This document shows, piece after piece, positions 24,418-33,217 of a stretch of 59,315 nucleotides of DNA (the stretch's first letter is position 1; each line of letters starts with the position of its first letter). The stretch comes from Clostridia bacterium (lineage in GTDB: Bacteria > Bacillota > Clostridia > Lachnospirales > Bianqueaceae), in assembly GCA_900764045.1 (NCBI GenBank), contig CAAFMN010000092.1:1-59315 (forward strand). The letters are read 5' to 3'. Below the pieces are notes generated by a model that worked only from the letters and a program-made list of their open reading frames with translations, did not search any database and was not told the DNA's origin. The position numbers and the translations under genes were made by a program.

Positions 24418-25710
24418 ATGTATCAGAATACAAAAAAATATGCGTTGACCAATTGCACCCTGCTGGATGGAACGGAGCAGATGCAGCCGCGTACAGGCAT
24501 GAGTGTATGCATCGATGGAACACGGATCGCGCAGGTTGTTGCCGGTAATGCACCGGCTGGATGGCGCACGATCGACCTTGGCGGCGCGTATGTGATGCCG
24601 GGACTGATCAATCTGCATGTTCATCTGCCTGCTTCCGGCAAGCCGAAAAAGAAGGCAAGTGATCCCAAGAAGCTCGTTAAACTCATCACGTCAAATGGGT
24701 TAATGCGCCGCATCGGTGTGAAAATGTGCGAGGGTTACGCAAAGACAGAGCTCCTGAGCGGTGTGACGACCATCCGTACGGTGGGCGGTGTGGCGGATTT
24801 TGATACGACCATCCGCGACCTTTCTGCCGCGGGCAAGATCCTTGCTCCCCGCATTGCGGCATCGGATATGGCAGTGTCGGTACCGGGCGGACATATGGCA
24901 GGCTCTCTGGCCTATGAGGCAAAAACGCCGGAGGAAGCAGCGGCATATGTGGAAAAGATCGCCGAGGCGAAGCCGGATCTCATCAAGCTGATGATCACCG
25001 GGGGTGTGTTGGATGCTGAGGTTGTGGGCGAGCCGGGTGTACTGCGTATGCAGCCGGAATTGGTCAAGGCCGCCTGCGATAAAGCGCATGCGCTTGGCAT
25101 GAAGGTCGCCGCTCATGTGGAAAGCCCGGAGGGAGTACGTGTGGCATTGGAAAACGGCGTGGATTCCATCGAGCATGGAGCAAAGCCGGATGAAGAGATC
25201 CTGCGCCTGTTCCGTGAGCGCGGTGCTTTTCAGGTAGCTACTATCTCACCTGCATTGCCTTACGCCCTGTTTGACCGCAGCGTGTCCCATGCGACATACG
25301 AGCAGCAGGAGAACGGAAAAGTCGTCTTTGACGGCATCATTGCGCTGGCCAAGGCAAACCTTGCCAACGGCGTACCGGTGGGACTGGGTACGGATACCGG
25401 CTGTCCCTATATCACACATTACGACATGTGGCGTGAGCTATATTATTACGTGAAGTACTGCGGAGTGACGCCTGCGTTTGCGCTCTATTCAGCGACACTG
25501 CTCAATGCGCAGCTGGCTGGACTTGGTAATGAGACCGGATCGATTGAGGAAGGAAAGGCGGCGGACCTGATCGTGTGCGATCGGGATCCTCTTGCGGATC
25601 TGAGCGCGCTGCGTACACTGCGCATGGTCGTACGGCAGGGATGGCGCATTGAGAATCCCGCACCCAAGAAGATGCCGGAGGTTGAGCGCGAGCTGGACCG
25701 TTTTCTGTAA
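24418..25710 (+). CDS. Amidohydrolase, imidazolonepropionase/prolidase-like
   Basis: This 430-residue metal-dependent hydrolase has a TIM-barrel with the metal motif PGLINLHVHL near residue 62, a Lys-containing strand (PDLIKLMITGG), AAHVES, SIEHG, and GLGTDTGCP near residue 320. The C-terminal IEEGKAADLIVCDRDPL is typical of the superfamily. Substrate may be an N-acyl amino acid, a dipeptide or a cyclic amide. GGAGGAATTCCT precedes ATG. It stands alone between two terminators. Slightly different codon use (CGC, CTG) from neighbours is noticeable but weak. Confidence 0.85.
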   Translation: MYQNTKKYALTNCTLLDGTEQMQPRTGMSVCIDGTRIAQVVAGNAPAGWRTIDLGGAYVMPGLINLHVHLPASGKPKKKASDPKKLVKLITSNGLMRRIGVKMCEGYAKTELLSGVTTIRTVGGVADFDTTIRDLSAAGKILAPRIAASDMAVSVPGGHMAGSLAYEAKTPEEAAAYVEKIAEAKPDLIKLMITGGVLDAEVVGEPGVLRMQPELVKAACDKAHALGMKVAAHVESPEGVRVALENGVDSIEHGAKPDEEILRLFRERGAFQVATISPALPYALFDRSVSHATYEQQENGKVVFDGIIALAKANLANGVPVGLGTDTGCPYITHYDMWRELYYYVKYCGVTPAFALYSATLLNAQLAGLGNETGSIEEGKAADLIVCDRDPLADLSALRTLRMVVRQGWRIENPAPKKMPEVERELDRFL

Positions 25711-25723
25711 AAAATTCATTGTA

Positions 25724-25768
25724 AAGAAGCCCTCACAGCGTGCTTCTCAGCACCCGTGAGGGCTTCTT
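25724..25768. terminator. Bidirectional terminator
   Basis: AAGAAGCCCTCAC (25724-25736) pairs with GTGAGGGCTTCTT (25756-25768). It is shared by the amidohydrolase on the plus strand and the small minus-strand gene ending at 25781. Confidence 0.8.
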
Positions 25769-25780
25769 GTATAGTTTTCC

Positions 25781-26071
25781 TCAGGCCATAAACAGAATCA
25801 GCAGCTCGCTGATGACCTCCACGGCGACATCCTTTTCCGCTTGTATCTCACGATTCCGCCACTCCATCAGACAGCGGCGAATCAGCCGTATTTCCTCCGG
25901 CTCAAAGGAAATCTTTTTCTTGCGTCCTGGCTTCATCGTGTCAGATAGATCCACTAACCGCAGAAGAAGGTCGCTGATCTGACCATTGGTCTCGGCATCG
26001 TAATCCTTGCGCTGCTGAAACAGGCCGTTGATCAGTACCCGGACATAATAATCATCCAGTTTGATCTTCAT
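25781..26071 (-). CDS. Small conserved-looking hypothetical protein
   Basis: The 96-residue charged helical protein starts MKIKLDDYYVRVLINGLFQQRK. It has a basic GRKKK patch near the middle and a hydrophobic C-terminus (VEVISELLILFMA). No known domain is recognised. Start 26071 has AAGGAT about ten bases upstream and lies 13 bases after the serine hydrolase stop; a longer start at 26116 lacks a Shine-Dalgarno sequence. Probably co-transcribed with the hydrolase. Confidence 0.6.
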   Translation of the reverse strand: MKIKLDDYYVRVLINGLFQQRKDYDAETNGQISDLLLRLVDLSDTMKPGRKKKISFEPEEIRLIRRCLMEWRNREIQAEKDVAVEVISELLILFMA

Positions 26072-26084
26072 ATAGGCGGTATCC

Positions 26085-27533
26085 TTATTCGTATATGTAA
26101 CCGGTGACACAGGCATCCAGGCCGCTGAGCAGCGTATCGCCGAAGGCGCGGCTGCTTAAGGTGACGGAACCGTCCGGCGCGAAGTGCAGCACAAGCTGAA
26201 CTGAACCTAGATTCTCATCGGTGATGTACACACGGATAAAGAGGGTCTCCGCGTCCACCCATGCGCCGGAAGCCAGACACTCATAGCCTGCTTCAGGGAA
26301 GAATTGACGGACATTATGGCCAAAACCAAACCGAATCTCGTGCGTACCGCTTTCGGTGGTATATTCAAAGGTGCCGTAATCCGGGCCGAAGCCGACAGCG
26401 ACAGCACGGTAAACGGACGGATTGTCATCCAATTGAAAGCGCTTTCCGCCGACACTCAGAGCGATCGGACTGTCAGAATCGCCTTGAACGTGAGGAACCT
26501 TCAAAGAAGACAGACGTTCATAGAGAGCGTCAGAAGCTTCCGGATCCTCCGGTAGGGATTCATCGGTAAGATCGGCATAAATGGTATCCCAGAATGCCTG
26601 GAAGATCTGATCGACACCGCAGGGATTTTCCAGAACATCTGCGGTGGTCACCAGCATCAGATTTTTTTCCGGCAGGCAGATGGCAAGCTGGCCGCCCATG
26701 CCGAAGAGAGCGAAGCCGTTGTGATCTGTCATCCAGAACTGATAACCATAGCCGTAAGCGCCGTGTCCAGGCTGCGCGAAATGCGTATCGATCTGACGAG
26801 TGGTCGCCAGACGCATATAGTCCTTGGGAAGAAGCTGGAAGCCATACCAGTTGCCCTGCTGCATACAGAGCATGGCAAACTTGGTCAGGTCATGGGTGGT
26901 ACACAGAATCCCGGAACCGCCATGCGATACACCGCAGATCTTCTGGCAGGTGGCTTCTTCAGAAAAGCCGATCTTGCTGAGCGCTTTCATGCGCAGGTAT
27001 TCCAGCAGAGGCATCCGGGTGCAGCGCTCGACCAATGCCGTCAGTACAACGGTACCGCCGGTATCGTAGTTGAATACAGTGCCGGACTTGTGCGAAGGGG
27101 TAACGTTAAAGAAAGCCTTGAGCAGGTCCGGATGGGGGACGATCTGGGTAGCGGTCCGGGTATGGACGGTAGCCATACGCAATAGATCGCGGATCGTCAT
27201 CTGCTGCGTATAAGGATGCGGCTGCTTGATGACCTTATCCGGGAAATAAGAGATGACAGGATCATCCAGGTGAATATAGCCGTCCTGTGCCAACAGACCG
27301 ATGGCTACGCCGACAAAGCTTTTGCTGACGGAATACATCCGCTGCAGACTGTCCGCTGTATAGGGAGCCCAGTAGCCCTCGGAGATGATGGCTCCGTGCC
27401 GCACCAAAACAAAGCTGTGCATACAGAGACGGCGCTCTTCTAAGCGGTCCAGAAAGCGCAGAATCGAGCGGGGAGAGACTCCCATATGCTCTGGCGGAAA
27501 TACCGATAGAGGAAACTGTTCCGGATTGGACAT
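26085..27533 (-). CDS. Serine hydrolase, beta-lactamase/penicillin-binding-like
   Basis: The 482-residue protein has the class-C-like fold. The S-x-x-K motif is MYSVSKSFVGVAIG near residue 72, followed by YDTGG in place of the usual YxN, and HGAYGYGYQFW ahead of a small C-terminal beta domain. No signal peptide is visible, so it is probably a cytoplasmic esterase or peptidase rather than a resistance enzyme. ATG 27533 has AAGAAGG eight bases upstream. It is read leftward behind VanZ. Confidence 0.85.
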   Translation of the reverse strand: MSNPEQFPLSVFPPEHMGVSPRSILRFLDRLEERRLCMHSFVLVRHGAIISEGYWAPYTADSLQRMYSVSKSFVGVAIGLLAQDGYIHLDDPVISYFPDKVIKQPHPYTQQMTIRDLLRMATVHTRTATQIVPHPDLLKAFFNVTPSHKSGTVFNYDTGGTVVLTALVERCTRMPLLEYLRMKALSKIGFSEEATCQKICGVSHGGSGILCTTHDLTKFAMLCMQQGNWYGFQLLPKDYMRLATTRQIDTHFAQPGHGAYGYGYQFWMTDHNGFALFGMGGQLAICLPEKNLMLVTTADVLENPCGVDQIFQAFWDTIYADLTDESLPEDPEASDALYERLSSLKVPHVQGDSDSPIALSVGGKRFQLDDNPSVYRAVAVGFGPDYGTFEYTTESGTHEIRFGFGHNVRQFFPEAGYECLASGAWVDAETLFIRVYITDENLGSVQLVLHFAPDGSVTLSSRAFGDTLLSGLDACVTGYIYE

Positions 27534-27559
27534 GGACAAAACCTTCTTTCGTAGAGTTA

Positions 27560-28021
27560 TTATGAAACGGAACGGTGGCGTACCAGCCATGCGCTGAAGC
27601 AACGCTCCAACCCAAAGCCGACCGCCGCGCCCAGTACATTCAGGATGACATCATCGATGTCCATCTCTCCCAGCCCGGTGTAAAACTGCGTCAGTTCAAT
27701 GGCGGCAGTCAAACAGAAAGAGGCCAGAAGAACACGGAGCAAGCTGAGACGACGTTGTATGATAATCGGCAGCAGAAAGCCGAAAGGCAGCAGAAGAAAG
27801 ATGTTGCCGAAGATATTCAAAAACCAGTAAGAGAATGAAAAGTCATGGTGAACAAAATAATATTCAAAAAACATACGAATGCTTTTGAAGGGGATCAGAT
27901 TGTATTCTCGGTATGTGTTGGCGCGGGCCTCCATAAAGAACAAAATATAGATTAGAAAGCAGAGGTATGCGGCAAAACAGACACAAGCCAGAAAAACAGT
28001 TTTCCGGCGATATTGGAACAT
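27560..28021 (-). CDS. VanZ-family membrane protein
   Basis: The 153-residue protein has four predicted spans and VanZ hallmarks: NLIPFKSI, NIFGNIFLLLPFGFLLP and ELTQFYTGLGEMDIDDVILNVLGAAVG. VanZ gives low teicoplanin resistance in enterococci, but chromosomal relatives are widespread and their role is unclear. GGAGGCG precedes ATG. It lies 26 bases upstream of the serine hydrolase in the same direction. Confidence 0.88.
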   Translation of the reverse strand: MFQYRRKTVFLACVCFAAYLCFLIYILFFMEARANTYREYNLIPFKSIRMFFEYYFVHHDFSFSYWFLNIFGNIFLLLPFGFLLPIIIQRRLSLLRVLLASFCLTAAIELTQFYTGLGEMDIDDVILNVLGAAVGFGLERCFSAWLVRHRSVS

Positions 28022-28129
28022 ATTACGCCTCCTTCGACCGGCCGAACCGGTGGAATGCTCTTATTTTAACCCAGAATGAAGGATCTTGCAAGGGGGAAAA
28101 AGATTTTCGGGGGAAATATAGAAAAGGAT

Positions 28130-28158
28130 TTGACAAGCCGTATACTCTGTTCTATAAT
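28130..28158 (+). promoter_or_regulatory. acpP promoter
   Basis: TTGACA (28130-28135) and TATAAT (28153-28158) with a 17-base spacer, both perfect consensus. AAGGAGGA at 28183-28190 follows in the leader. Confidence 0.85.
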
Positions 28159-28198
28159 AGGCATGCAAAATGATGGAAATTCAAGGAGGAAGATTGGA

Positions 28199-28423
28199 AT
28201 GGTATTTGAAAGAGTTCAGGAAATTATTGCTGAAAAATTAGATCTGGATCCGGAGGAAATTACGATGGAGTCCAGCCTGGACGATGATTTGGAAGCAGAT
28301 TCTCTGGATGTAATCGAGATTATAACCGCGTTGGAGGATGAGTTCAATATCACATTCCAGCAGGAAGATCTGCAGGAGATGGAGAAGGTTTCCGACCTGG
28401 TATCTTATATTGAATCCAAGTAA
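28199..28423 (+). CDS. acpP: Acyl carrier protein
   Basis: This 74-residue acidic protein has the phosphopantetheine site EADSLDVIE, with Ser39, and the family pattern throughout. It carries acyl chains in fatty acid synthesis. It is monocistronic with a consensus promoter, and no fab genes are adjacent. A housekeeping or accessory paralogue cannot be distinguished. It is typical in sequence, unlike the divergent carrier at 1111. Confidence 0.93.
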   Translation: MVFERVQEIIAEKLDLDPEEITMESSLDDDLEADSLDVIEIITALEDEFNITFQQEDLQEMEKVSDLVSYIESK

Positions 28424-28448
28424 TCGATAGATATCTGAATGTAGTTAA

Positions 28449-28477
28449 GAGGCTCCCGGCGGGCTGCCGGGAGCCTT
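28449..28477 (+). terminator. acpP terminator hairpin
   Basis: AGGCTCCCGGC and GCCGGGAGCCT form an 11-bp GC-rich stem around five bases. The T-tract is weak (TATATGTTTT). Confidence 0.7.
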
Positions 28478-28484
28478 ATATGTT

Positions 28485-28724
28485 TTAGACGTGTTCCTTA
28501 AGCGCGCGGGCCAGCTGATCGGGGCATGATGTCGGCTTCATACCGCAGCGGACGCCTTCCAGGCGCGAGATCGCTTCATGGACGTCCATTCCCTCTATCA
28601 GGCGGCCAATACCCTGCAGGTTGCCATTGCATCCTCCGGTGAAGCGGACGTTGTGTACCTTACCGTCAACGATGTCAAAATCAATCTTCTGGGAACATAC
28701 GCCGGATGTCTTATAGGTGTACAT
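28485..28724 (-). CDS. TSCPD-domain protein
   Basis: The 79-residue protein opens MYTYKTSGVCSQKIDFD and ends with TSCPDQLARAL, the motif that names the domain. GGCNGNLQGIGRLIEGM is also conserved. A related domain lies at the C-terminus of class II ribonucleotide reductases, but the free-standing clostridial family has no assigned role. Conserved cysteines (10, 33, 60, 67) suggest metal or redox function. AGGAGGG precedes ATG. Confidence 0.85.
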   Translation of the reverse strand: MYTYKTSGVCSQKIDFDIVDGKVHNVRFTGGCNGNLQGIGRLIEGMDVHEAISRLEGVRCGMKPTSCPDQLARALKEHV

Positions 28725-28848
28725 GGGGAACCCTCCTCTTCTATAAATAATATATGCCGATATCGGCTATCTTATTGTAGCAGAGAATGCTTCTTGCCGC
28801 AAGAGATTTTCTGTTTAAAAAAATTTCTGTAAAAATAAAAAAGAGGGC

Positions 28849-28877
28849 TTGACAAAGGATAGGGAACAAGGTATAAT
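28849..28877 (+). promoter_or_regulatory. tRNA-Pro promoter
   Basis: TTGACA (28849-28854) and TATAAT (28872-28877) with a 17-base spacer, 11 bases before the tRNA. Confidence 0.85.
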
Positions 28878-28888
28878 AATAAAGCTTT

Positions 28889-28963
28889 CGGAATGTAGCT
28901 CAGTTTGGTATGAGCGCTTGGTTCGGGACCAAGAGGCCGCAGGTTCAAGTCCTGTCATTCCGA
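28889..28963 (+). tRNA. tRNA-Pro (anticodon CGG)
   Basis: The acceptor stem CGGAATG/CATTCCG plus discriminator A, D-arm GCTC/GAGC, anticodon arm CTTGG-TTCGGGA-CCAAG (anticodon CGG reading CCG) and T-arm with TTCAAGT are all intact. CCA is not encoded. Confidence 0.95.
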
Positions 28964-28970
28964 CTTGAGA

Positions 28971-29010
28971 AACCGCTTGAATGGATAAGGTTCAAGCGGT
29001 TTTGTTTTTT
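28971..29010 (+). terminator. tRNA-Pro terminator
   Basis: AACCGCTTGAA (28971-28981) pairs with TTCAAGCGGTT (28991-29001), followed by TTGTTTTTT. Confidence 0.9.
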
Positions 29011-29092
29011 CTTGTCTTTTCCCATATCACATGGTATAATGCACGCAGCAGCATGGCGCTGCCAATGTAAAAATCATGGAGGAAAGTGACTT

Positions 29093-29563
29093 ATGAGAAG
29101 GAAGGATCGGGAAGTAACCGATGCAGCCAAGATCAGGGAAATTATTCTGTCCTGCGACCGCTGCCGTTTAGGGTTCAATGATGACGGCGAGGTCTATATT
29201 GTGCCGTTGAATTTTGGCTATGCCGAAGAAGATGGGACAAGGGTTTTTTATTTTCATGGGGCGCGAGAGGGGCGCAAGATTGACCTGATCCGCAAGACAG
29301 GCAAGGCGGGATTTGAACTCGATACACATCATGAGATCGTACCGGGAGAGACGGCATGCGACCATACGGCACTGTATCAGAGTGTAATCGGACACGGCAG
29401 TATCTGTCTATTGGAGACGATCGAAGATAAGAAAAAGGCGATGCAGTCCATCATGCTTCACAATACCGGAAAAGACCAGTGGGAGATTCCGGATAAGGCA
29501 TTGATGGCGATGAGTCTGATCCGGCTGACGGCTCAGGAATTGTCCTGCAAAGAACATCTGTAA
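29093..29563 (+). CDS. Nim-like FMN-binding flavoprotein
   Basis: The 156-residue split-barrel protein of the pyridoxamine 5'-phosphate oxidase superfamily has IREIILSCDRCRLGF, YIVPLNFGY and IGHGSICLLETIEDKKKAM, all typical of NimA-related proteins. Nim proteins reduce 5-nitroimidazoles, but most clostridial homologues have unknown natural substrates. GGAGGAAAG lies upstream. Its stop overlaps the next ATG (TAATG), so the two genes are coupled. Confidence 0.85.
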   Translation: MRRKDREVTDAAKIREIILSCDRCRLGFNDDGEVYIVPLNFGYAEEDGTRVFYFHGAREGRKIDLIRKTGKAGFELDTHHEIVPGETACDHTALYQSVIGHGSICLLETIEDKKKAMQSIMLHNTGKDQWEIPDKALMAMSLIRLTAQELSCKEHL

Positions 29564-30249
29564 TGAGTGAAGGAAAGATTTTGTCAGAGCTTTTTGCCTT
29601 ACAGGATCCGGAATATAAAGCGTTTCACAGTAAGCTGATTCCGGGGATTCCGACGGAGAATATCATCGGGATTCGGGTGCCGGTACTGCGGCATTACGCA
29701 AAGACGATTTTTCGAAGATACGATACGGCAGTGTTCCTGAGGGCGCTGCCGCATCGGTATTATGAAGAAAATAATCTCCAGGCACTGCTTCTGGAGCAAT
29801 ATACAGAATACGATACACTGATGACAGAACTGGAACGCTTCCTGCCATATGTGGACAACTGGGCAACCTGTGATATGATCACATCCCGTTTGTTTAAAAC
29901 GCATACAGAAGAACTTCTGGGGCCGATTCAGAACTGGCTTTCTTCAGAGCACACCTATACAGTCCGCTTTGGAGTGGAGATGCTGATGAAGTGGTATCTG
30001 GATGCCGCGTTTCGTCCGGAATATCCGGAGTGGGTGGGACAGATCAGGAGCGAGGAATACTATGTGAAGATGGCGGTCGCCTGGTATTTTGCGACGGCGC
30101 TTGCCAAGCAATACGACGCGGTCCTGCCTTATCTGGAAGGACAGAAGCTGGAGCGGTGGACACATAATAAGACGATCCAGAAGGCCGTAGAGAGTTATCG
30201 GATCGCTCCGGAACAAAAAGAGTATTTAAAGACACTGAAAACAAAATAA
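29563..30249 (+). CDS. DNA alkylation repair protein, AlkD-like
   Basis: The 228-residue HEAT-like repeat protein contains GIRVPVLRHYAKTIFRR, FLPYVDNWATCDMI and FGVEMLMKWYL, matching the AlkD-type glycosylase family that removes 3- and 7-alkylpurines. The Trp/Asp/Arg pattern around DNWATCD is the conserved catalytic cleft. Start overlaps the upstream stop by one base. It may protect DNA alongside the flavoprotein, but the pairing could be simply positional. Confidence 0.85.
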   Translation: MSEGKILSELFALQDPEYKAFHSKLIPGIPTENIIGIRVPVLRHYAKTIFRRYDTAVFLRALPHRYYEENNLQALLLEQYTEYDTLMTELERFLPYVDNWATCDMITSRLFKTHTEELLGPIQNWLSSEHTYTVRFGVEMLMKWYLDAAFRPEYPEWVGQIRSEEYYVKMAVAWYFATALAKQYDAVLPYLEGQKLERWTHNKTIQKAVESYRIAPEQKEYLKTLKTK

Positions 30250-30270
30250 CCCTAAAGGAGGAACAGCTCT

Positions 30271-31503
30271 ATGTCCATTCAAGACGATGCCAGACAGATT
30301 ATGCAGGCGGCGCTGCAGGCGGCGTTGCCGGATACGGCAGTGAAAAAAGCTTTGCAGGAGCTGCCGGAATACAGCGGCCGGCTGATTCTGGTTGCCATCG
30401 GTAAGGCGGCGTGGCAGATGGCGCATGCCGCGTATGAAGTGTTGGGAGGGCGGATTGACAGCGGAATTGTGATTACCAAACATGGCCACGCGCAGGGAGC
30501 GATTGGTTGTCTGGAGATCTGTGAGGCCGGCCATCCGGTGCCGGATGCCGATACCTATTCATCTACACAGAAGGCCGTCGAACAGGTATCGGGACTGGGG
30601 GCAGAGGATCTTGTACTGTTCCTGATCTCCGGCGGAGGATCCGCGTTATTTGAGAAGCCGTTGATTCCGACGGAGGAGATGGATGATATAACGCGTCAGC
30701 TCCTGGCGTGCGGCGCGGATATTGTGGAGATGAATACGCTGCGTAAGCGGCTGTCAGCGGTCAAGGGCGGAAAATTTGCCAGACTGTGTGAGCCGGCAAG
30801 GGTGTATTCTGTTGTATTGTCGGATATTCTGGGAGATCCGCTGGATATGATCGCTTCAGGCCCCGCCTACCCGGATTCTTCCACCTGCGAACAGGCGCGG
30901 GCAATCGCAAAAAAATATCGCCTACGGCTTTCTGAGGAGGCACAGAAGTGTCTGAATGAAGAAACGCCCAAGGAACTAAAAAATGTGGAGTCTCATATCA
31001 CTGGTTCGGTCCGGCAGTTATGCGCGGCGGCGGCAGAGGCCAGCCAAGGTCTGGGGTATGAGCCGATCGTGCTGAGTGACCGGCTATGCTGTGAGGCCAG
31101 GGAGGCAGGCAGTTTTCTGGCGTCTATTGCGCAGTATCATCAGAACACGGAGCGCTCACTGGCCTTTATTGCGGGCGGGGAGACGGTTGTCCATCTGACG
31201 GGTAAGGGACTTGGAGGCCGCAACCAAGAGATCGCTCTGGGCGGCGCCAGAGGACTTGCCGGTCTCAGGGATACAGTGTTGTTCTCATTGGGTTCCGACG
31301 GAACCGACGGCCCCACCGATGCCGCGGGCGGTATGGTGGACGGGACGACGCTGGAGAGGCTTACAGCGGCCGGATGGAATCTGGATGACGTGCTGGCGGA
31401 CAACGACGCGTATCACGCCCTTCAGGCGGTACAGGGCCTGGTGATGACCGGGCCGACAGGGACCAATGTCAATGATCTGACATGTCTGTTGATTCGGAGA
31501 TAG
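30271..31503 (+). CDS. Glycerate 2-kinase, MOFRL/GckA type
   Basis: The 410-residue protein has an N-terminal DUF4147 domain (LVAIGKAAWQMAHAA; FLISGGGSALFEKP) and a C-terminal MOFRL domain with GGETVVHLTGKGLGGRNQEIAL and SLGSDGTDGPTDAAGG. It phosphorylates D-glycerate to 2-phosphoglycerate. AAAGGAGGA precedes ATG. A terminator follows. It may be cotranscribed with the AlkD-like gene 21 bases upstream. Confidence 0.92.
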   Translation: MSIQDDARQIMQAALQAALPDTAVKKALQELPEYSGRLILVAIGKAAWQMAHAAYEVLGGRIDSGIVITKHGHAQGAIGCLEICEAGHPVPDADTYSSTQKAVEQVSGLGAEDLVLFLISGGGSALFEKPLIPTEEMDDITRQLLACGADIVEMNTLRKRLSAVKGGKFARLCEPARVYSVVLSDILGDPLDMIASGPAYPDSSTCEQARAIAKKYRLRLSEEAQKCLNEETPKELKNVESHITGSVRQLCAAAAEASQGLGYEPIVLSDRLCCEAREAGSFLASIAQYHQNTERSLAFIAGGETVVHLTGKGLGGRNQEIALGGARGLAGLRDTVLFSLGSDGTDGPTDAAGGMVDGTTLERLTAAGWNLDDVLADNDAYHALQAVQGLVMTGPTGTNVNDLTCLLIRR

Positions 31504-31504
31504 A

Positions 31505-31536
31505 AAAAAGGACGGCATAGCAGCCGTCCTTTTTGT
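31505..31536. terminator. Bidirectional terminator after glycerate kinase
   Basis: AAAAAAGGACGGC and GCCGTCCTTTTT form a stem around ATAGCA; T-runs on both strands serve the kinase and the ABC permease ending at 31544. Confidence 0.88.
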
Positions 31537-31543
31537 ATGCGTG

Positions 31544-32332
31544 TCAGCCGTGCCGTTTCTCATAATGCCTGGCGGCCCAGAGAATGATCTGATAGAGGAG
31601 AACGGCCAGAATGCACAAGATTACAATGCTGAGGATGACCCAGTTCATCTTGAAGATCTGACTGCCATAGATGATCAGATATCCGAGGCCGGCTTTGGCA
31701 GAGAGGAATTCGCCGATGATCACGCCGATCAGACACAGGCCGATATTGACCTTGAGGACATTCATCAGAACCGGAATGTTGGCAGGTAGAAGAATCTTGG
31801 TCAGAATCTGGTATTTGCTGCCGCCGAAGGAGCGAATCAGTGTCAGCTTGTCAGGATCCACCGAGAGAAAACCGTTCAGCATGCTGAGAATCGTGGATAC
31901 GATGGTTAGGGAGATGGAAGTGATCAGGATGGAGCGGGTGGTGTTGCCGAACCAGACGATCAGGATGGGCGCCAATGCGGACTTGGGCAGACTGTTCAGA
32001 GCAATCCAGTACGGCTCACTGATATCCCGTACCAGGGGACACCACCACAGGATGACGGCAATGGCAATACCCAGTAGTGTACTGATGATAAAGCTCAGCA
32101 GCGTCTCGTACAGTGTGATGCCGGTATGAATAAAGATGGAGCCGTCCGATATCATGGAAAAGAGTGTGGCAATCAGAGCGCCTGGTGAGGAGAATATAAA
32201 GGTATCCAGCCAGTGCAGGCGGGCCGAGACCTCCCAGAGGAGGAGAAAGAGAACCAGGAGAGAGATGCGTCCCCATAGGATACATTTTTCACGGGAATGC
32301 AGGGCTTTCAGATATTGTTCACGGGGTGTCAT
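31544..32332 (-). CDS. ABC importer permease, SsuC/TauC/ThiX type
   Basis: This 262-residue, six-span permease has the EAA-like loop LSMLNGFLSVDPDKLTLIRSFGGSKYQILTKILLPAN and the opening of the SsuC/TauC/HMP permease group. Start codon lies 14 bases inside the ATPase gene, so the two are coupled. The substrate could be a sulfonate, nitrate-like anion or thiamine precursor. The binding protein that would complete the importer is probably the one at 38755. Confidence 0.88.
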   Translation of the reverse strand: MTPREQYLKALHSREKCILWGRISLLVLFLLLWEVSARLHWLDTFIFSSPGALIATLFSMISDGSIFIHTGITLYETLLSFIISTLLGIAIAVILWWCPLVRDISEPYWIALNSLPKSALAPILIVWFGNTTRSILITSISLTIVSTILSMLNGFLSVDPDKLTLIRSFGGSKYQILTKILLPANIPVLMNVLKVNIGLCLIGVIIGEFLSAKAGLGYLIIYGSQIFKMNWVILSIVILCILAVLLYQIILWAARHYEKRHG

Positions 32333-33092
32333 AGGAGACTCCTTTCTGCTCAGTCAGGGCATGCCAGATCTGACGGAAATAGACGGAGAAAGCAGGGTGG
32401 TTGCGCACGGACAGCGGAGAACGGTCCGCCCCAAAGTCGGTGCGGATGTCGTACAGAATCCGTCCCGGCCGTGCGGAGAGGACGAGAACACGGTCTCCCA
32501 GGCTGATGGCCTCTGAGATATCATGTGTGACCAGAACAGCGGTTTTGCAGGAATCCCGCAGGATCCTCCAGATGTCGTCCGCGACGGTGAGACGCGTCTG
32601 ATAATCCAGAGCGGAAAAGGGCTCATCCAACAGAAGAAGCTCCGGCTGCAGTGCCAGAGTGCGTACAAGGGCGGCCCGTTGGCGCATGCCGCCGGAGAGC
32701 TGGGAGGGCCTGTGGTCGATGAACTCTTCCAGACCATACTGAACCAGCATCTGACGGACATTTTCCCGGCTGGCCGGCGTCAGATCGCCGCGAATCTCCA
32801 GCCCCAGACAGGCATTGGAGAGAATGTTGCGCCATTCCAGCAGATGGTCGCGCTGGAACATATACCCGACGGGATGGGGGACATCTGTAAAGAAGTGAAT
32901 ATCGCCGCGTTCCGGTTTTTCCAATCCCGCGATCAGCGACAGCAGAGTGGATTTGCCGCAGCCGGAGGGACCGACGATGCTGACGAATTCTCCTCGTTCC
33001 ACAGAGAAACAAAGGTCAGCCAAGGCGGGGGTATCTGCCTTGGGCGTGTGGTAGGTATAGCACAGATCGTGAACAGAGAGCAGTGTAGCCAC
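32319..33092 (-). CDS. ABC importer ATP-binding protein, SsuB/TauB type
   Basis: The 257-residue ATPase has Walker A GPSGCGKSTLL, signature LSGGMRQRAALVRTLA, Walker B LLLLDEPFSALD and switch His (VTHDISEA). GTG 33092 is chosen because AGGAGG lies seven bases upstream; the in-frame extension to 33230 runs across the divergent intergenic region and lacks a ribosome-binding site. It energises the permease downstream. Confidence 0.92.
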   Translation of the reverse strand: MATLLSVHDLCYTYHTPKADTPALADLCFSVERGEFVSIVGPSGCGKSTLLSLIAGLEKPERGDIHFFTDVPHPVGYMFQRDHLLEWRNILSNACLGLEIRGDLTPASRENVRQMLVQYGLEEFIDHRPSQLSGGMRQRAALVRTLALQPELLLLDEPFSALDYQTRLTVADDIWRILRDSCKTAVLVTHDISEAISLGDRVLVLSARPGRILYDIRTDFGADRSPLSVRNHPAFSVYFRQIWHALTEQKGVSYDTP

Positions 33093-33217
33093 GGCAGTGC
33101 CTCCTTTGGCCTTCAGATAGTATAGGATATTATTGGGCTCTAAAAAGTGTGCATAAAAAGACTGGACGCCATAGGGATCCGGTGGTATACTGAAGAAAAA
33201 AAGTGGAGGGTCATGAG

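Noticed and set aside
32523..33125. 200-codon plus-strand frame opposite the ATPase
   Set aside because: Antisense shadow with no ribosome-binding site.
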